A stretch of DNA of 51,331 nucleotides, taken from contig SEAY01000012.1 in the NCBI GenBank assembly GCA_004144865.1, positions 1-51,331 of the forward strand, in the 5' to 3' direction. This DNA comes from Comamonadaceae bacterium (GTDB taxonomy: Bacteria; Pseudomonadota; Gammaproteobacteria; Burkholderiales; Burkholderiaceae_C). Shown piece after piece: positions 16,796 through 27,161 of the stretch. The translations under genes and the position numbers were made by a program. Positions within the stretch are counted from its first letter, which is position 1. The number at the start of each line of letters is the position of its first letter. The notes beneath the pieces are model-generated. The model did no database searches, had not been told where the DNA came from, and saw only the letters and a program-made list of their open reading frames with translations.

Positions 16796-16797
16796 AT
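16792..16797 (+). promoter_or_regulatory. Predicted -10 element for leuS
   Basis: TACAAT, nine bases before the leuS ATG; no SD in CCGCTCATC. The leader would be about three bases. Confidence 0.45.
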
Positions 16798-16806
16798 CCG
16801 CTCATC

Positions 16807-19422
16807 ATGGAAGACAAGTACAACCACCTGGCGGTGGAAAAGGCGGCGCAGGCCGAGTGGACGGCGCGCGACGCCTACCGGGTGACCGAGCAGGCGGGCA
16901 AGAAGAAGTTCTATGCCTGTTCGATGCTGCCTTACCCCTCGGGCAAGCTGCACATGGGGCACGTGCGCAACTACACCATCAACGACATGTTGACCCGGTA
17001 CCTGCGCATGAACGGCTACAACGTGCTCATGCCCATGGGCTGGGACGCCTTCGGCCTGCCGGCCGAGAACGCCGCGCTGAAGAACGGCGTGCCGCCCGCG
17101 AAGTGGACGTACGAGAACATCGCGTACATGAAGGGCCAGATGCAGGCCATGGGCCTGGCCATCGACTGGTCGCGCGAGATCGCCACCTGCGATCCCAGCT
17201 ACTACAAGTGGAACCAGTGGCTGTTCCTCAAGATGCTGGAGAAGGGCATCGCCTACCGCAAGACCCAGGTCGTCAACTGGGACCCGGTGGACCAGACGGT
17301 GCTGGCCAACGAGCAGGTGATCGACGGCAAGGGCTGGCGCACCGGCGCCGTGGTGGAAAAGCGCGAGATCCCCGGCTATTACCTGAAGATCACCGACTAC
17401 GCCGAGGAGCTGCTGGACCACGTGCAGAACCGCCTGCCCGGCTGGCCGGAGCGCGTGAAGCTGATGCAGGAAAACTGGATCGGCAAGAGCGAAGGCGTGC
17501 GGTTCGCCTTCACGCACGACATCCGGGGCGCGGACGGCCAATTGATCGGTGAGGGCCGCATGTACGTGTTCACCACGCGCGCCGACACGATCATGGGCGT
17601 GACCTTCTGCGCGGTGGCGCCCGAGCATCCGCTCGCGCAGCATGCGGCGCAGGGCAACGCCAAGCTCGCGCAGTTCATCGAGGACTGCAAGAAGGGCGGC
17701 ACCACCGAAGCCGAGCTCGCGCTGAGGGAGAAGGAGGGCATGCCCACCGGCCTGCAGGTGCGGCACCCCCTCACCAACGAGATGGTGGACGTGTGGGTCG
17801 GCAACTACGTGCTCATGGGCTACGGCGACGGCGCCGTGATGGGCGTGCCGGGCCACGACGAGCGCGATTTCGCGTTCGCGCTGAAGTACGGCCTGCCCAT
17901 CGTGCAGGTGGTGCACGTCGACGGCGAGACCTACGACTACAAGCACTGGCAGGACTGGTACGGCAGCAAGGAGCGCGGCGTCACCGTCAATTCGGACATC
18001 TTCAGCGGGTTCAGCTACCAGGAAGCGGTGAATGCGGTGGCCCACCACCTGCAGCAGAAGGGCCTGGGCGAGAAGAAGACCACCTGGCGCCTGCGCGACT
18101 GGGGCATCAGCCGCCAGCGCTACTGGGGCACGCCGATCCCGATCATCCATTGCGACGTGCACGGCGCGGTGCCGGTGCCGGAGAAGGACCTGCCGGTGGT
18201 GCTGCCGCAGGACTGCGTGCCCGACGGCAGCGGCAACCCGCTGAACAAGCGCGAGGACTTCCTGGCCTGCAAGTGCCCCGTGTGCGGCAAGGACGCGCGG
18301 CGCGAGACCGACACCATGGACACCTTCGTGGATTCGTCCTGGTACTTCATGCGCTACTGCGACCCGAAGAACGACCAGGCCATGGTCGCGGACGGCACGC
18401 AGTACTGGATGCCGATGGACCAGTACATCGGCGGCATCGAGCACGCCATCCTGCACCTGCTGTACGCGCGCTTCTGGACCAAGGTGATGCGCGACGTCGG
18501 CCTGGTGAAGGTCGACGAGCCGTTCACCAAGCTGCTGACGCAGGGCATGGTGCTCAACGAGGCCTTCTCGCGCACCACCACGGGCAAGCAGTACTTCTGG
18601 ACGCACGAGCTCGACATCGTGCGCGACGAACACGCCAAGGTGGTCTCGGCCACCGCGAAGGCGGACGGCCAGCCGGTCACGTACGAGGGCTGGACCACGA
18701 TGTCCAAGTCCAAGAACAACGGCGTCGACCCGCAGGACCTGATCGAGAAGTACGGCGCGGACACCGCGCGCCTGTACACGATGTTCACGGCGCCGCCGGA
18801 GGCCACGCTGGAGTGGAACGACGCCGCGCTGGAGGGCAGCTACCGCTTCCTGCGCCGTGTGTGGAACTTCGGCGCGAAGCTGGGTGCCGGCGGCGAGGCG
18901 AAAGCGGCCAGCTACGGCAAGGCCGCGCAGGCCCTGCGCCGCGAGATCCACACGGTGCTGCGGCAGGTGGACTACGACTACCAGCGCATGCAGTACAACA
19001 CCGTCGTCTCCGGCGCGATGAAGATGCTCAATGCGCTCGAGGACTTCAAGGCGAACGACGAGCCGGGTGCCGCCGCCGCGCTGCGCGAAGGCCTGGGCAT
19101 CCTGCTGCGCGTGCTGTACCCCGTGACGCCCCACGTCGCGCACGCGGTGTGGAAGGAGCTGGGCTATGCGCAGGCCGCCGGCGACCTGCTGGACGCGCCC
19201 TGGCCGCAGGTGGACGAATCCGCCCTGAAGCAGGACGAGATCGAGCTGGTGCTGCAGGTGAACGGCAAGACCCGCGGTGCGGTGCTGGTGCCCGCCGGCG
19301 CCGACAAGGCCGAGATCGAGCGCATCGCCGTCGCGAGCGAGGCCTTCGTCAAGTTCGCGGGCGGCGCGTCGGCGAAGAAGGTCATCGTGGTGCCGGGCCG
19401 GCTGGTGAACGTCGTCGTATGA
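16807..19422 (+). CDS. leuS: Leucyl-tRNA synthetase
   Basis: 871 residues, standard for bacterial LeuRS. The class I signature HMGHVRNY starts at residue 49, the editing (CP1) domain spans roughly 220-420, and the KMSKS loop appears as TMSKSKNN (631 onward). A CxxC zinc-like block, CKCPVC, is at about 490. It charges tRNA-Leu and edits mischarged Ile/Met. The stop overlaps the lptE ATG (ATGA). Predicted own promoter, with almost no 5' leader. Confidence 0.98.
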   Translation: MEDKYNHLAVEKAAQAEWTARDAYRVTEQAGKKKFYACSMLPYPSGKLHMGHVRNYTINDMLTRYLRMNGYNVLMPMGWDAFGLPAENAALKNGVPPAKWTYENIAYMKGQMQAMGLAIDWSREIATCDPSYYKWNQWLFLKMLEKGIAYRKTQVVNWDPVDQTVLANEQVIDGKGWRTGAVVEKREIPGYYLKITDYAEELLDHVQNRLPGWPERVKLMQENWIGKSEGVRFAFTHDIRGADGQLIGEGRMYVFTTRADTIMGVTFCAVAPEHPLAQHAAQGNAKLAQFIEDCKKGGTTEAELALREKEGMPTGLQVRHPLTNEMVDVWVGNYVLMGYGDGAVMGVPGHDERDFAFALKYGLPIVQVVHVDGETYDYKHWQDWYGSKERGVTVNSDIFSGFSYQEAVNAVAHHLQQKGLGEKKTTWRLRDWGISRQRYWGTPIPIIHCDVHGAVPVPEKDLPVVLPQDCVPDGSGNPLNKREDFLACKCPVCGKDARRETDTMDTFVDSSWYFMRYCDPKNDQAMVADGTQYWMPMDQYIGGIEHAILHLLYARFWTKVMRDVGLVKVDEPFTKLLTQGMVLNEAFSRTTTGKQYFWTHELDIVRDEHAKVVSATAKADGQPVTYEGWTTMSKSKNNGVDPQDLIEKYGADTARLYTMFTAPPEATLEWNDAALEGSYRFLRRVWNFGAKLGAGGEAKAASYGKAAQALRREIHTVLRQVDYDYQRMQYNTVVSGAMKMLNALEDFKANDEPGAAAALREGLGILLRVLYPVTPHVAHAVWKELGYAQAAGDLLDAPWPQVDESALKQDEIELVLQVNGKTRGAVLVPAGADKAEIERIAVASEAFVKFAGGASAKKVIVVPGRLVNVVV

Positions 19423-19910
19423 AGCGTCGCACCTTCGTCCTCGCCGCGGTTTCCGCGGCCGTGCTCGCCGGCTGCGGCTTCCAGCTGCGCAAGGCGCCGG
19501 ACTTCGCCTTCGACTCGATCCGTGTCAATGCCGCCACTTCCCTGGCCAACCAGCTGCGGCGCAGCCTGGCGGCGGACGGCCGCGTGCAGGTGCTGGGCCC
19601 GGCCGAGGCCGGACAGCCGCAGGTGCTGCTGGACCTGCTGCAGGAGAACCGCGAGCGCGTGGTGGTGGGCATCAACGCCAGTGGCCAGGTGCGCGAGTAC
19701 CAGCTGCGGCTGCGCGTGCGCTTCCGCCTGCGCACCCCGCAGGGCCGGGAACTGGTGCCCGAGACCGAGATCCAGCAGCATCGCGACATCAGCTTCAACG
19801 AAACCGCGGTGCTGGCCAAGGAGGCCGAGGAGTCGCTGCTGTACCGTGACATGCAGAACGACATCGTGCAGCAGCTCATGCGCCGCCTGTCGGCCCTGCG
19901 CGCGGTGTAA
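19419..19910 (+). CDS. lptE: LPS-assembly lipoprotein LptE
   Basis: 163 residues. Signal [19 protein letters not shown] with lipidated Cys19, followed by GFQLRKAP, the family's conserved start of the mature protein (GFxLR). LptE plugs the LptD barrel that inserts LPS in the outer leaflet. It overlaps leuS by four bases, the conserved betaproteobacterial leuS-lptE pair. holA, normally next, is displaced by the aminotransferase gene. Confidence 0.93.
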   Translation: MKRRTFVLAAVSAAVLAGCGFQLRKAPDFAFDSIRVNAATSLANQLRRSLAADGRVQVLGPAEAGQPQVLLDLLQENRERVVVGINASGQVREYQLRLRVRFRLRTPQGRELVPETEIQQHRDISFNETAVLAKEAEESLLYRDMQNDIVQQLMRRLSALRAV

Positions 19911-19919
19911 GAGGGAGCC

Positions 19920-19951
19920 CGGCAGCCGGCCTCCGCGGGCCGCGGCTGCCG
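19920..19951 (+). terminator. GC-rich hairpin after lptE
   Basis: CGGCAGCC / GGCTGCCG, eight base pairs, with an inner GGCC/GGCC stem. It begins 10 bases after the lptE stop. There is no T-run, so termination would be Rho-assisted or the hairpin only protects the RNA. Confidence 0.35.
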
Positions 19952-20024
19952 CCGGGCCGCGTCCTACAGCCGGGCGGCCGCATTGGTGTCAACCTCTTCC
20001 TCTGAACGCCGAGGAGAGCCACCC

Positions 20025-21311
20025 ATGTGCAACATGAGCCCGACCGAAAGCCATATCGCGAAGGAAGCGCGCTTCGGCGCGCGCAACTACGCGCCCGTGC
20101 CGGTGGTGGTGGACCACGCCAAGGACTGCCTCGTCTGGGACGTGGAGGGCCGCGAGTACATCGACATGATGAGCGCGTACTCCTCGGTCAGCCACGGCCA
20201 CCTGCATCCCCGCATCGTCGCCGCGGCGCACCGGCAGCTGGAGAAGGTGGCGGTGATGTCCCGGGCCTACTACAGCACCACGCTCGGGCCGCTGCTGGAG
20301 AAGCTCAGCGAGGTGACCGGCTTCGAGCGCGCCCTGCCCATGAACACCGGCGCGGAGGCCGTGGAAACGGCGATCAAGTGCGCGCGGCGCTGGGGCCACC
20401 GCGTCAAGGGCATTCCGGACGGGCAGCAGCGCATCCTGGTCGCGCGCGGCAACTTCCACGGGCGCACCACGACCATCATCGGCTTCTCCAGCGAGGAGGA
20501 GTACCGCAGCGGCTTCGGGCCGTTCTGCGGCGGCTTCCAGCATTTCGACTTCGGCGACATGGAGAGCGTGAAGGCCGCGGCCACCGCGAACACCTGCGCC
20601 GTGCTGATCGAGCCCATCCAGGGCGAAGCCGGGGTGATCGTGCCGCCGCCGGGCTTCTTCCGCGAACTGCGCGAGTGGTGCACCGCCAACGACATCCTGC
20701 TGATCGACGACGAGGTGCAGGCGGGGCTCGGCCGCACGGGCAAGTGGTTCGCGTTCGAGCACGAGGGCATCCGGCCGGACGCGCTGATCCTCGGCAAGGC
20801 GCTGGGCGCAGGGCTGTTGCCGGTGAGCGCCTTCTGCGCCGACGACAAGGTGATGCAGGTCTTCGTGCCCAACAGCCATGGTTCCACGTTCGGCGGCAAT
20901 GCGCTGGCGGCGGCCGTCGCGCTCGAAGGTCTGAAGGTGCTGCAGGAGGAGGGCCTGGTGGAGCAGTGCGCCGCCAAGGGCGAGTACCTGTTCCGGCGCC
21001 TGCGCGAGGTGCAGGCGGAGCTGCAGCCGCTGATCCGCGACGTGCGCGGGCGCGGCCTGTGGGTGGGCGTGGACATCGAGCCGTCCTGCACCACCGCGCG
21101 CGAACTGGTGGAGCGGCTGGCGGCGAACGGGGTGCTGTCCAAGGAAACGCACGAGACCGTGATCCGCTTTGCGCCGCCGCTGACCATCAGCTATGAGCTG
21201 ATCGACCGGGCGGTGGAGATTTTCCATCGGGTGGCGAAGGAGAAGTACGGGCAGCTGGGGTTGGACAGGAAGACGGGAAGCGCGGTGGGGACGGCAGCGG
21301 CCGCGGCCTGA
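20025..21311 (+). CDS. rocD: Ornithine-type class III aminotransferase (ornithine--oxo-acid transaminase)
   Basis: 428 residues, PLP fold type I. Schiff-base Lys258 in LILGKALGAG, cofactor Asp in LIDDEVQAGLGRTG, and the substrate-side block NTGAEAVETAIK. The N-terminal pattern (ARNYAPVPVVV ... WDVEGREYIDMMSAYSSVSHGH) matches ornithine aminotransferases better than acetylornithine aminotransferases. It makes glutamate semialdehyde from ornithine, the product also made by ProA three genes away. ATG 20025 has GAGGAGAG just upstream. The C-terminus ends in a low-complexity GTAAAAA. It interrupts the usual lptE-holA adjacency. Confidence 0.88.
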   Translation: MCNMSPTESHIAKEARFGARNYAPVPVVVDHAKDCLVWDVEGREYIDMMSAYSSVSHGHLHPRIVAAAHRQLEKVAVMSRAYYSTTLGPLLEKLSEVTGFERALPMNTGAEAVETAIKCARRWGHRVKGIPDGQQRILVARGNFHGRTTTIIGFSSEEEYRSGFGPFCGGFQHFDFGDMESVKAAATANTCAVLIEPIQGEAGVIVPPPGFFRELREWCTANDILLIDDEVQAGLGRTGKWFAFEHEGIRPDALILGKALGAGLLPVSAFCADDKVMQVFVPNSHGSTFGGNALAAAVALEGLKVLQEEGLVEQCAAKGEYLFRRLREVQAELQPLIRDVRGRGLWVGVDIEPSCTTARELVERLAANGVLSKETHETVIRFAPPLTISYELIDRAVEIFHRVAKEKYGQLGLDRKTGSAVGTAAAAA

Positions 21312-21316
21312 GCGCC

Positions 21317-21402
21317 GTCGGCGGGGTTCGGGCTTCGCCGCTCACCCCGCCCTACGAAGCCACCACCGTAGGTCGGGGTGAGGCCGCAGGCGAACCCCGA
21401 CG
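21317..21402. repeat. Paired inverted REP-like element after rocD
   Basis: Two oppositely oriented units, 21317-21356 (GTCGGCGGGGTTCGGG ... CTCACCCCGCCCTACG) and 21367-21402 (CGTAGGTCGGGGTGAGG ... CGAACCCCGACG), around a 10-base spacer. Each unit has an internal CGGGGT/ACCCCG stem. The same family recurs at 49050-49134. Confidence 0.8.
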
Positions 21403-21411
21403 AGCGCCCGC

Positions 21412-21417
21412 TAAACT
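21412..21417 (+). promoter_or_regulatory. Predicted -10 element for holA (leaderless start)
   Basis: TAAACT-CCCCGC-ATG: the hexamer ends six bases before the start codon and no SD is present. It lies just after the REP pair, consistent with holA having its own promoter. Confidence 0.45.
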
Positions 21418-21423
21418 CCCCGC

Positions 21424-22512
21424 ATGCAGCTCGCGGCCGCCCAACTGACCCAGCACCTCCAGCGAGGGCTGCGGCCGCTCTACACGCTGTACGGCGACGA
21501 ACCGCTGCTGGTGCAGGAAGCGGGCGATGCCATCCGGGCCAGCGCGCGGACGCAGGGCTACACCGAACGCACGGTGCACACCGTCTCCGGCGCCCATTTC
21601 GACTGGAGCGCGGTGCTGGCCGCGGGCGGTTCGCTGAGCCTGTTCGCCGACAAGCAGATCGTCGAAGTGCGCATCCCTTCGGGCAAGCCCGGCAAGGACG
21701 GCAGCACCGCCTTGCAGCAACTGGCCGAAAGCGCCGCCGGCAACGACAGCACGCTCACGCTGGTGCTGCTGCCGCGGCTGGACTTCGCCACCAAGAAATC
21801 GGCGTGGTTCGCCGCCCTCGAAGCCTCCGGCGTGGTGATCGAGCTGCAGCCGGTGGAGCGCGGAGCGCTGCCGCAGTGGATCTCGCAGCGCCTGGCGCAG
21901 CAAGGCCAGCGGGTCGCGGCTGGCGAGGAGGGCCAGCGCACGCTGCAGTTCTTCGCCGACCGCGTGGAGGGCAACCTGCTCGCCGCGCACCAGGAAATCC
22001 AGAAGCTGGCGCTGCTGTACCCCGCCGGCGAGCTGCGCTTCGAGCAGGTGGAAAGCGCCGTGCTGAACGTGGCGCGCTACGACGTGTTCAAGCTGTCCGA
22101 GGCGGTGCTGGCCGGCCAGGTGGCGCGGGTGCAGCGCATGCTGGAAGGCCTGCAGGCCGAGGGCGAGGCGGAGGTGCTGGTGCACTACACCCTGGCCGAG
22201 GACATCCGCGCGCTCAAGCGGGTGAAGGACGCGATGGCGGCCGGCCGCCCCCTGCCCATGGCCCTGCGCGAGCAGCGCGTCTGGGGCCTGAAGGAAAAGC
22301 TGTTCGAGCGGGTGCTGCCGCGCCTGTCGGCCACCACGCTGGACAACCTGCTGCATGCGGCCCACTTGGTGGACGGCATCGTCAAGGGCCTCAAGGCGCC
22401 CGGCTGGCCCACCGACGGCTGGCAGGCCCTGCACCGGCTGGCGACGGATTTCTGCCTGGCCGCTTCTCCCTCCCCCTCCGGGGGAGGGCGGGGTGGGGGA
22501 GCCCGCGCCTAA
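21424..22512 (+). CDS. holA: DNA polymerase III subunit delta
   Basis: 362 residues. HolA fold: starts MQLAAAQLTQHLQRGLRPLYTLYGDEPLL (the YGDE block binds the beta clamp/ATP-like site region), has the middle block RVEGNLLAAHQEIQKLALL and the C-terminal collar domain. It opens the sliding clamp as part of the clamp loader. After the last conserved helix (LHRLATDFCL) the protein ends in a Ser/Pro/Gly-rich tail, SPSPSGGGRGGGARA, encoded by a palindromic repeat (22468-22488). Predicted leaderless start. Confidence 0.93.
   Translation: MQLAAAQLTQHLQRGLRPLYTLYGDEPLLVQEAGDAIRASARTQGYTERTVHTVSGAHFDWSAVLAAGGSLSLFADKQIVEVRIPSGKPGKDGSTALQQLAESAAGNDSTLTLVLLPRLDFATKKSAWFAALEASGVVIELQPVERGALPQWISQRLAQQGQRVAAGEEGQRTLQFFADRVEGNLLAAHQEIQKLALLYPAGELRFEQVESAVLNVARYDVFKLSEAVLAGQVARVQRMLEGLQAEGEAEVLVHYTLAEDIRALKRVKDAMAAGRPLPMALREQRVWGLKEKLFERVLPRLSATTLDNLLHAAHLVDGIVKGLKAPGWPTDGWQALHRLATDFCLAASPSPSGGGRGGGARA
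22468..22488. repeat. CCCTCCCCC/GGGGGAGGG palindrome inside the 3' end of holA
   Basis: A perfect nine-base inverted repeat around TCC, followed by CGGGGTGGGGGAG. It resembles dispersed C-rich/G-rich intergenic repeats, but here it is translated as the last about 15 residues of HolA. Confidence 0.7.
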
Positions 22513-22535
22513 GCCTCGCGTAACACGGGGCGGGC

Positions 22536-22541
22536 GATAAT
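22536..22541 (+). promoter_or_regulatory. Predicted -10 element for proA (leaderless start)
   Basis: GATAAT-GAGCTC-ATG, six-base gap, no SD. Lies in the short holA-proA gap. Confidence 0.45.
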
Positions 22542-22547
22542 GAGCTC

Positions 22548-23828
22548 ATGAACGCCGTGAATATCGCCGAGCACATGGAAAGCCTCGGGCTGCAGGCCCG
22601 GGAGGCCTCCGCGCGCATGGCCGCGGCGCCGGCTGCGCAGAAGGCGGCCGCGCTGCGCGGGTTGGCGGCCCTGTTGCGCGGCAGCGTGCAGTCGCTGCAG
22701 GCCGACAACGCCAGGGACATCGAACGCGCCACCGCCGCCGGCCTGGCCGCGCCCATGGTCGACCGCCTGAAGCTCACGCCCAAGGTCATCGAGACGCTGG
22801 CGGTGGGCTGCGAGCAGCTCGCCACCATGCCGGACATCATCGGCGAGGTGGTCGGCATGAAGCAGCAGCCCAGCGGCATCCGCGTGGGCCAGATGCGGGT
22901 GCCGATCGGCGTGTTCGGCATGATCTTCGAGAGCCGGCCCAACGTGACGATCGAGGCGGCGAGCCTGTCGATCAAGAGCGGCAACGCGTGCATCCTGCGC
23001 GGCGGCTCGGAGGCGATCGAATCCAACAAGGCGCTGGCCCGCCTGGTGCAACAGGCGCTGGAACAGGCCGGGCTTCCCGCCACGGCGGTGCAGCTGGTGC
23101 AGACCACCGACCGTGAGGCCGTGGGCCGGCTGATCGCGATGCCACAGCACGTGGACGTGATCATCCCGCGCGGCGGCAAGGGCCTGATCGAGCGGATCTC
23201 GCGCGAAGCCAAGGTGCCGGTCATCAAGCACCTCGATGGCAACTGCCACACCTACGTCGACGATCCCTGCGACCTCGACATGGCGGTCACGGTCAGCGAC
23301 AACGCGAAGACGCAGAAGTACAGCCCCTGCAACGCGAGCGAAGGCCTGCTGGTCGCCCGCGGCGTGGCGCAGGAGTTCCTGCCGAAGATCGGCGCCATCT
23401 TCGCCGCGAAGGGCGTGGAGATGCGCTGCGACCCCGAGGCCAAGGCGCTCCTGCAGCGCGTGCCGGGCGCGAAGCTGGCCGACGCCACCGAGCAGGACTG
23501 GTCCGAGGAATACCTCGCGCCCATCATCAGCATCAAGGTGGTGGCCGGCGTGGACGAGGCGATCGCCCACATCAACCGTTATTCCTCGCACCACACCGAC
23601 GCCATCCTCACGCGCGACCACATGCATGCGCAACGCTTCCTGCGCGAGGTGGATTCCGCCAGCGTGATGGTGAACGCCAGCACGCGTTTCGCCGACGGCT
23701 TCGAGTACGGCCTGGGGGCCGAGATCGGCATCAGCACCGACAAGTTCCACGCCCGCGGTCCCGTGGGCCTCGAGGGCCTCACGTCGCTCAAATGGATCGT
23801 GCTCGGCAACGGCGAAGTCCGCGGCTGA
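22548..23828 (+). CDS. proA: Gamma-glutamyl phosphate reductase
   Basis: 426 residues. It reduces glutamyl-5-phosphate to glutamate semialdehyde with NADPH in proline synthesis. The catalytic Cys261 lies in [13 protein letters not shown], and the family blocks [25 protein letters not shown] and the C-terminal [15 protein letters not shown] [16 protein letters not shown] are present. It sits 35 bases after holA and 22 bases before gshA. Its product is shared with the RocD reaction upstream. Confidence 0.97.
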   Translation: MNAVNIAEHMESLGLQAREASARMAAAPAAQKAAALRGLAALLRGSVQSLQADNARDIERATAAGLAAPMVDRLKLTPKVIETLAVGCEQLATMPDIIGEVVGMKQQPSGIRVGQMRVPIGVFGMIFESRPNVTIEAASLSIKSGNACILRGGSEAIESNKALARLVQQALEQAGLPATAVQLVQTTDREAVGRLIAMPQHVDVIIPRGGKGLIERISREAKVPVIKHLDGNCHTYVDDPCDLDMAVTVSDNAKTQKYSPCNASEGLLVARGVAQEFLPKIGAIFAAKGVEMRCDPEAKALLQRVPGAKLADATEQDWSEEYLAPIISIKVVAGVDEAIAHINRYSSHHTDAILTRDHMHAQRFLREVDSASVMVNASTRFADGFEYGLGAEIGISTDKFHARGPVGLEGLTSLKWIVLGNGEVRG

Positions 23829-23850
23829 CCCACAACAACAAGAGGACCGC

Positions 23851-25143
23851 ATGGTTCCGCATCTCATCACGGCCCTGACCGGCCCGATCAACGAGCTCGA
23901 GCAGCGCATCCTCGAGTCCATGCCGGCCGTGGAGCGCTGGTTCCGGCTGGAGTGGATGGAGCACACACCGCCCTTCTACTGCTCGGTGGACATCCGCAAC
24001 GCCGGCTTCAAGCTGGCGCCGGTGGACACGAACCTGTACCCCGGCGGCTGGAACAACCTCACGCCCGAGATGCTGCCGCTGGCGGTGCAGGCCGCCATGG
24101 CCGCGATCGAGAAGATCTGCCCCGAGGCGAAGAACCTGCTGGTGGTGCCGGAGAACACCCGCAACACCTTCTACCTCGCCAACATCGCGCAGCTGCAGAA
24201 GATCTTCCGCATGGCGGGCCTGAACGTGCGCGTGGGTTCCATCGACCCGGCCATCAAGAAGGCCACGCCGGTCGAATTGCCGGGCGGCGACACGGTCACG
24301 CTGGAGCCGGTGGTGCGCTCCAAGCGCCGCCTGGGGCTGAAGAACTTCGACCCCTGCACCATCCTGCTGAACAACGACCTCACCGCCGGCGCCCCCGGCA
24401 TCCTGGAGGACCTGCACGAGCAGTACCTGCTGCCGCCGCTGCACGCCGGCTGGTCGGTGCGGCGCAAGAGCCGGCACTTCCAGAGCTACGAGGAAGTGGC
24501 CAAGCGCTTCGGCAAGATGCTGGGCATCGACCCCTGGCTGGTGAACCCGCTCTTCAACCGCTGCGGCGAGCTCGACTTCGCCAAGGACGAAGGCATGGAG
24601 TGCCTGCGCACCAACGTCGATGCGCTGCTGGGGAAGGTGCGCAAGAAGTACAAGGAATACGGCATCGGCGAGAAGCCGTTCGTGGTCGTCAAGGCCGACA
24701 ACGGCAGCGCGGGCATGGGCATCATGACCGTGCGCGACGTGAAGGACCTCGACGCGCTGAAGCAGCGGCCCAAGAACAAGCCGCCGGTCATCAAGACCGG
24801 CGCGGCCATCACGGACGTGATCATCCAGGAAGGCGTGCTCACGGCCGAGCGGATCAACGAGGCCGTGGCCGAGCCGGTGGTGTACCTCATGGACCGCTAC
24901 GTGGTCGGCGGCTTCTACCGGGTGCACGCCGAGCGCGGCGTGGACGAGAACCTCAACGCGCCGGGCGCGAGCTTTGTGCCACTGGCTTTCGCGGAGAGTA
25001 CGCGCTTACCCCAGCCGGGCCAGAAGCCGGGCGCCAGCGCGCCGAACCGCTTCTACATGTACGGCGTGATCGGGCGGCTGGCCATGCTGGCGGCCAGCTA
25101 CGAGCTCGAGGCCACGGACCCGGAAGCGGTCGCCTACGATTAG
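23851..25143 (+). CDS. gshA: Glutamate--cysteine ligase, ATP-grasp-like betaproteobacterial type
   Basis: 430 residues. First step of glutathione synthesis. It matches the GshA type known from betaproteobacteria and Acidithiobacillus rather than the E. coli type: blocks CSVDIRNAGFKLAPVDTN, YPGGWNNL, LLNNDLTAG, FVVVKADNGSAGMG and YLMDRYVVGGFYRVH. AGAGGA lies three to four bases before ATG. In related genomes gshB usually follows closely; here it is about 12.8 kb downstream, after kup and kdp. Confidence 0.93.
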   Translation: MVPHLITALTGPINELEQRILESMPAVERWFRLEWMEHTPPFYCSVDIRNAGFKLAPVDTNLYPGGWNNLTPEMLPLAVQAAMAAIEKICPEAKNLLVVPENTRNTFYLANIAQLQKIFRMAGLNVRVGSIDPAIKKATPVELPGGDTVTLEPVVRSKRRLGLKNFDPCTILLNNDLTAGAPGILEDLHEQYLLPPLHAGWSVRRKSRHFQSYEEVAKRFGKMLGIDPWLVNPLFNRCGELDFAKDEGMECLRTNVDALLGKVRKKYKEYGIGEKPFVVVKADNGSAGMGIMTVRDVKDLDALKQRPKNKPPVIKTGAAITDVIIQEGVLTAERINEAVAEPVVYLMDRYVVGGFYRVHAERGVDENLNAPGASFVPLAFAESTRLPQPGQKPGASAPNRFYMYGVIGRLAMLAASYELEATDPEAVAYD

Positions 25144-25153
25144 GGAGGGGTAA

Positions 25154-25169
25154 GTTGCTGCACTGCAAC
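25154..25169. promoter_or_regulatory. GTTGC/GCAAC dyad upstream of kup
   Basis: GTTGC-TGCACT-GCAAC, in the 95-base gap between gshA and kup. It could be an operator (it resembles TGC/GCA-rich sites bound by PhaR-type regulators, a weak comparison). CAAAAT at 25198-25203 is a possible -10 downstream of it. Confidence 0.3.
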
Positions 25170-25238
25170 ATGGCGCTCCGGCAGCTCCCGCCGGGCGCAA
25201 AATAGCGGCCCCAAGACCAAGACCCCGATGGCACCCCG

Positions 25239-27125
25239 GTGCCGCACGGGCCCTTCGTGCAGAACTCCAAGTCCTCTCTCGCCGCGCTCACCCTCGGCGC
25301 CATCGGTGTCGTCTACGGTGACATCGGCACCAGCGTCCTGTACGCCGTCAAGGAAGTCTTCGGATCCGGCCACGTGCCCTTCACCGCCGGCAACGTGTAC
25401 GGCGTGCTGTCGATCTTCTTCTGGACGCTCACCGTCATCGTCTCGATCAAGTACGTGACGCTCGTCCTGCGCGCCGACAACAACGGCGAGGGCGGGCTGA
25501 TCGCCATGCTCGCGCTCGCGTCGCAGGCGGTCAAGGACAAGCCGAAGCTGCGGCGGGTGCTCCTGGGCGTCGGCATCTTCGGCACCTCGCTGTTCTACGG
25601 CGATGGCGTCATCACCCCCGCCATCTCGGTGCTGTCGGCGGTCGAAGGCATGGAAGTGGTCTCGCCGGCCTTCAAGGAATGGGTGATCCCGCTCACCCTG
25701 GTGATCCTGCTGTGCCTGTTCGCGGTGCAGAAGCGCGGCACCGCCGGCATCGGCCGCTTCTTCGGCCCCATCACGCTCGTCTGGTTCCTGGCCATCGCGG
25801 TGCTGGGGGTCTGGCACATCGTGGGCCACCCGGAGATCCTGCAGGCGCTCAGCCCGCATCACGCGCTCGGCTTCATGTGGCGCAATCCCGGCACCACCTT
25901 CATCATCCTCGGCGCGGTTGTCTTGTGCGTCACCGGGGCCGAGGCCCTGTACGCCGACCTCGGCCACTTCGGCAAGAAGCCGATCCGCCTGGCGTGGTTC
26001 AGCGTCGTGATGCCGGCGCTCACGCTCAACTACTTCGGCCAGGGAGCGCTGCTCCTGGGCCGCCCGGAGGCGGTCAAGAATCCCTTCTACATGATGGCGC
26101 CGGACTGGGCGCTGGTGCCGCTGGTGGTGCTGGCCACCGCCGCCACCGTGATCGCTTCGCAGGCCCTCATCACGGGTGCGTTCAGCGTCACCAAGCAGGT
26201 GGTGCAGCTGGGCTACCTGCCGCGCCTGAACGTGGAACACACGAGCGTGAAGGACACGGGGCAGATCTACATCCCGGCCGTGAACTGGGGCCTGTTCGTG
26301 GCCATCGTGCTGGCCGTCGTGATGTTCCGCTCGTCCAGCAACCTCGCGGCCGCTTACGGCATCGCGGTCACCCTGGACATGCTGATCACCACCACGCTGA
26401 CCTTCTTCGTCATCCGCTATGGATGGGGATACCCGCTGGCGCTGTGCATCGCGGCGACGGGGCTGTTCTTCGTGGTGGACCTGGCCTTCTTCGCCTCCAA
26501 CCTCCTGAAGCTCCTGCAGGGCGGCTGGTTCCCGCTGGCGATCGGCGGCGCGATCTTCACGCTGATGATGACGTGGAAGCAGGGCCGGGCGATCCTCAAC
26601 GCGAAGCTGAAGACCGACTCGATCGACCTGCGCAGCTTCCTGGAATCGGTGTTCTCCTCGCCGCCGGTGCGCGTGCCGGGCACCGCGGTCTTCCTCACCG
26701 CCGAGCCGGGCACCGTGCCCAACGCGATGCTGCACAACCTCAAGCACAACAAGGTGCTGCATGACCACAACCTCTTCGTCACCGTGCGCAACCACGAGGT
26801 ACCCTGGGTCGGGCTGGAGCGCCGCATGCAGATCGAGTCGCTGGGCCACGACTGCTGGCAGGTCATCCTGCACTACGGCTTCAAGAACGACCTGGACGTG
26901 CCGCGCGCGCTGGAGCAGATCCGCGGCCATGGCTGCGAGCTCGACCCCATGACGACCAGCTACTTCCTCTCCCGTGACGTGGTGGTGCCCACCATCGGCC
27001 ACGGCATGGCGCCCTGGCGCGAGAAGCTGTTCGCGCAGATGCACCACAACGCCGGCGCGGCGGCGGACTTCCTGAACCTGCCGAACAACTCGGTGGTGGA
27101 GCTGGGCTCGAAGATCGAGATCTAG
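25239..27125 (+). CDS. kup: Potassium uptake protein Kup (low-affinity K+/H+ symporter)
   Basis: 628 residues with about 12 TM helices up to residue 450 and a cytoplasmic C-terminal domain. The KUP signature [20 protein letters not shown] begins near residue 19, and GLIAMLALA and [19 protein letters not shown] follow. The first plausible start is GTG 25239; GTG 25257 (VQNSKSS) is equally possible. An upstream ATG (25228) is in another frame. It supplies constitutive K+ uptake beside the inducible Kdp system. Confidence 0.95.
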   Translation: MPHGPFVQNSKSSLAALTLGAIGVVYGDIGTSVLYAVKEVFGSGHVPFTAGNVYGVLSIFFWTLTVIVSIKYVTLVLRADNNGEGGLIAMLALASQAVKDKPKLRRVLLGVGIFGTSLFYGDGVITPAISVLSAVEGMEVVSPAFKEWVIPLTLVILLCLFAVQKRGTAGIGRFFGPITLVWFLAIAVLGVWHIVGHPEILQALSPHHALGFMWRNPGTTFIILGAVVLCVTGAEALYADLGHFGKKPIRLAWFSVVMPALTLNYFGQGALLLGRPEAVKNPFYMMAPDWALVPLVVLATAATVIASQALITGAFSVTKQVVQLGYLPRLNVEHTSVKDTGQIYIPAVNWGLFVAIVLAVVMFRSSSNLAAAYGIAVTLDMLITTTLTFFVIRYGWGYPLALCIAATGLFFVVDLAFFASNLLKLLQGGWFPLAIGGAIFTLMMTWKQGRAILNAKLKTDSIDLRSFLESVFSSPPVRVPGTAVFLTAEPGTVPNAMLHNLKHNKVLHDHNLFVTVRNHEVPWVGLERRMQIESLGHDCWQVILHYGFKNDLDVPRALEQIRGHGCELDPMTTSYFLSRDVVVPTIGHGMAPWREKLFAQMHHNAGAAADFLNLPNNSVVELGSKIEI

Positions 27126-27161
27126 GCCCCCGCGGAGACGCGCCGCCCCGCCCGCGTTGAT

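Noticed and set aside
16777..19143. 788-residue minus-strand frame opposite leuS
   Set aside because: His/Arg/Val-rich shadow of the leuS codons.
25228..25458. ATG 25228 as the kup start, implying a frameshift
   Set aside because: That frame gives no Kup-like sequence and runs on in the wrong register. GTG 25239 or 25257 gives the intact family N-terminus.
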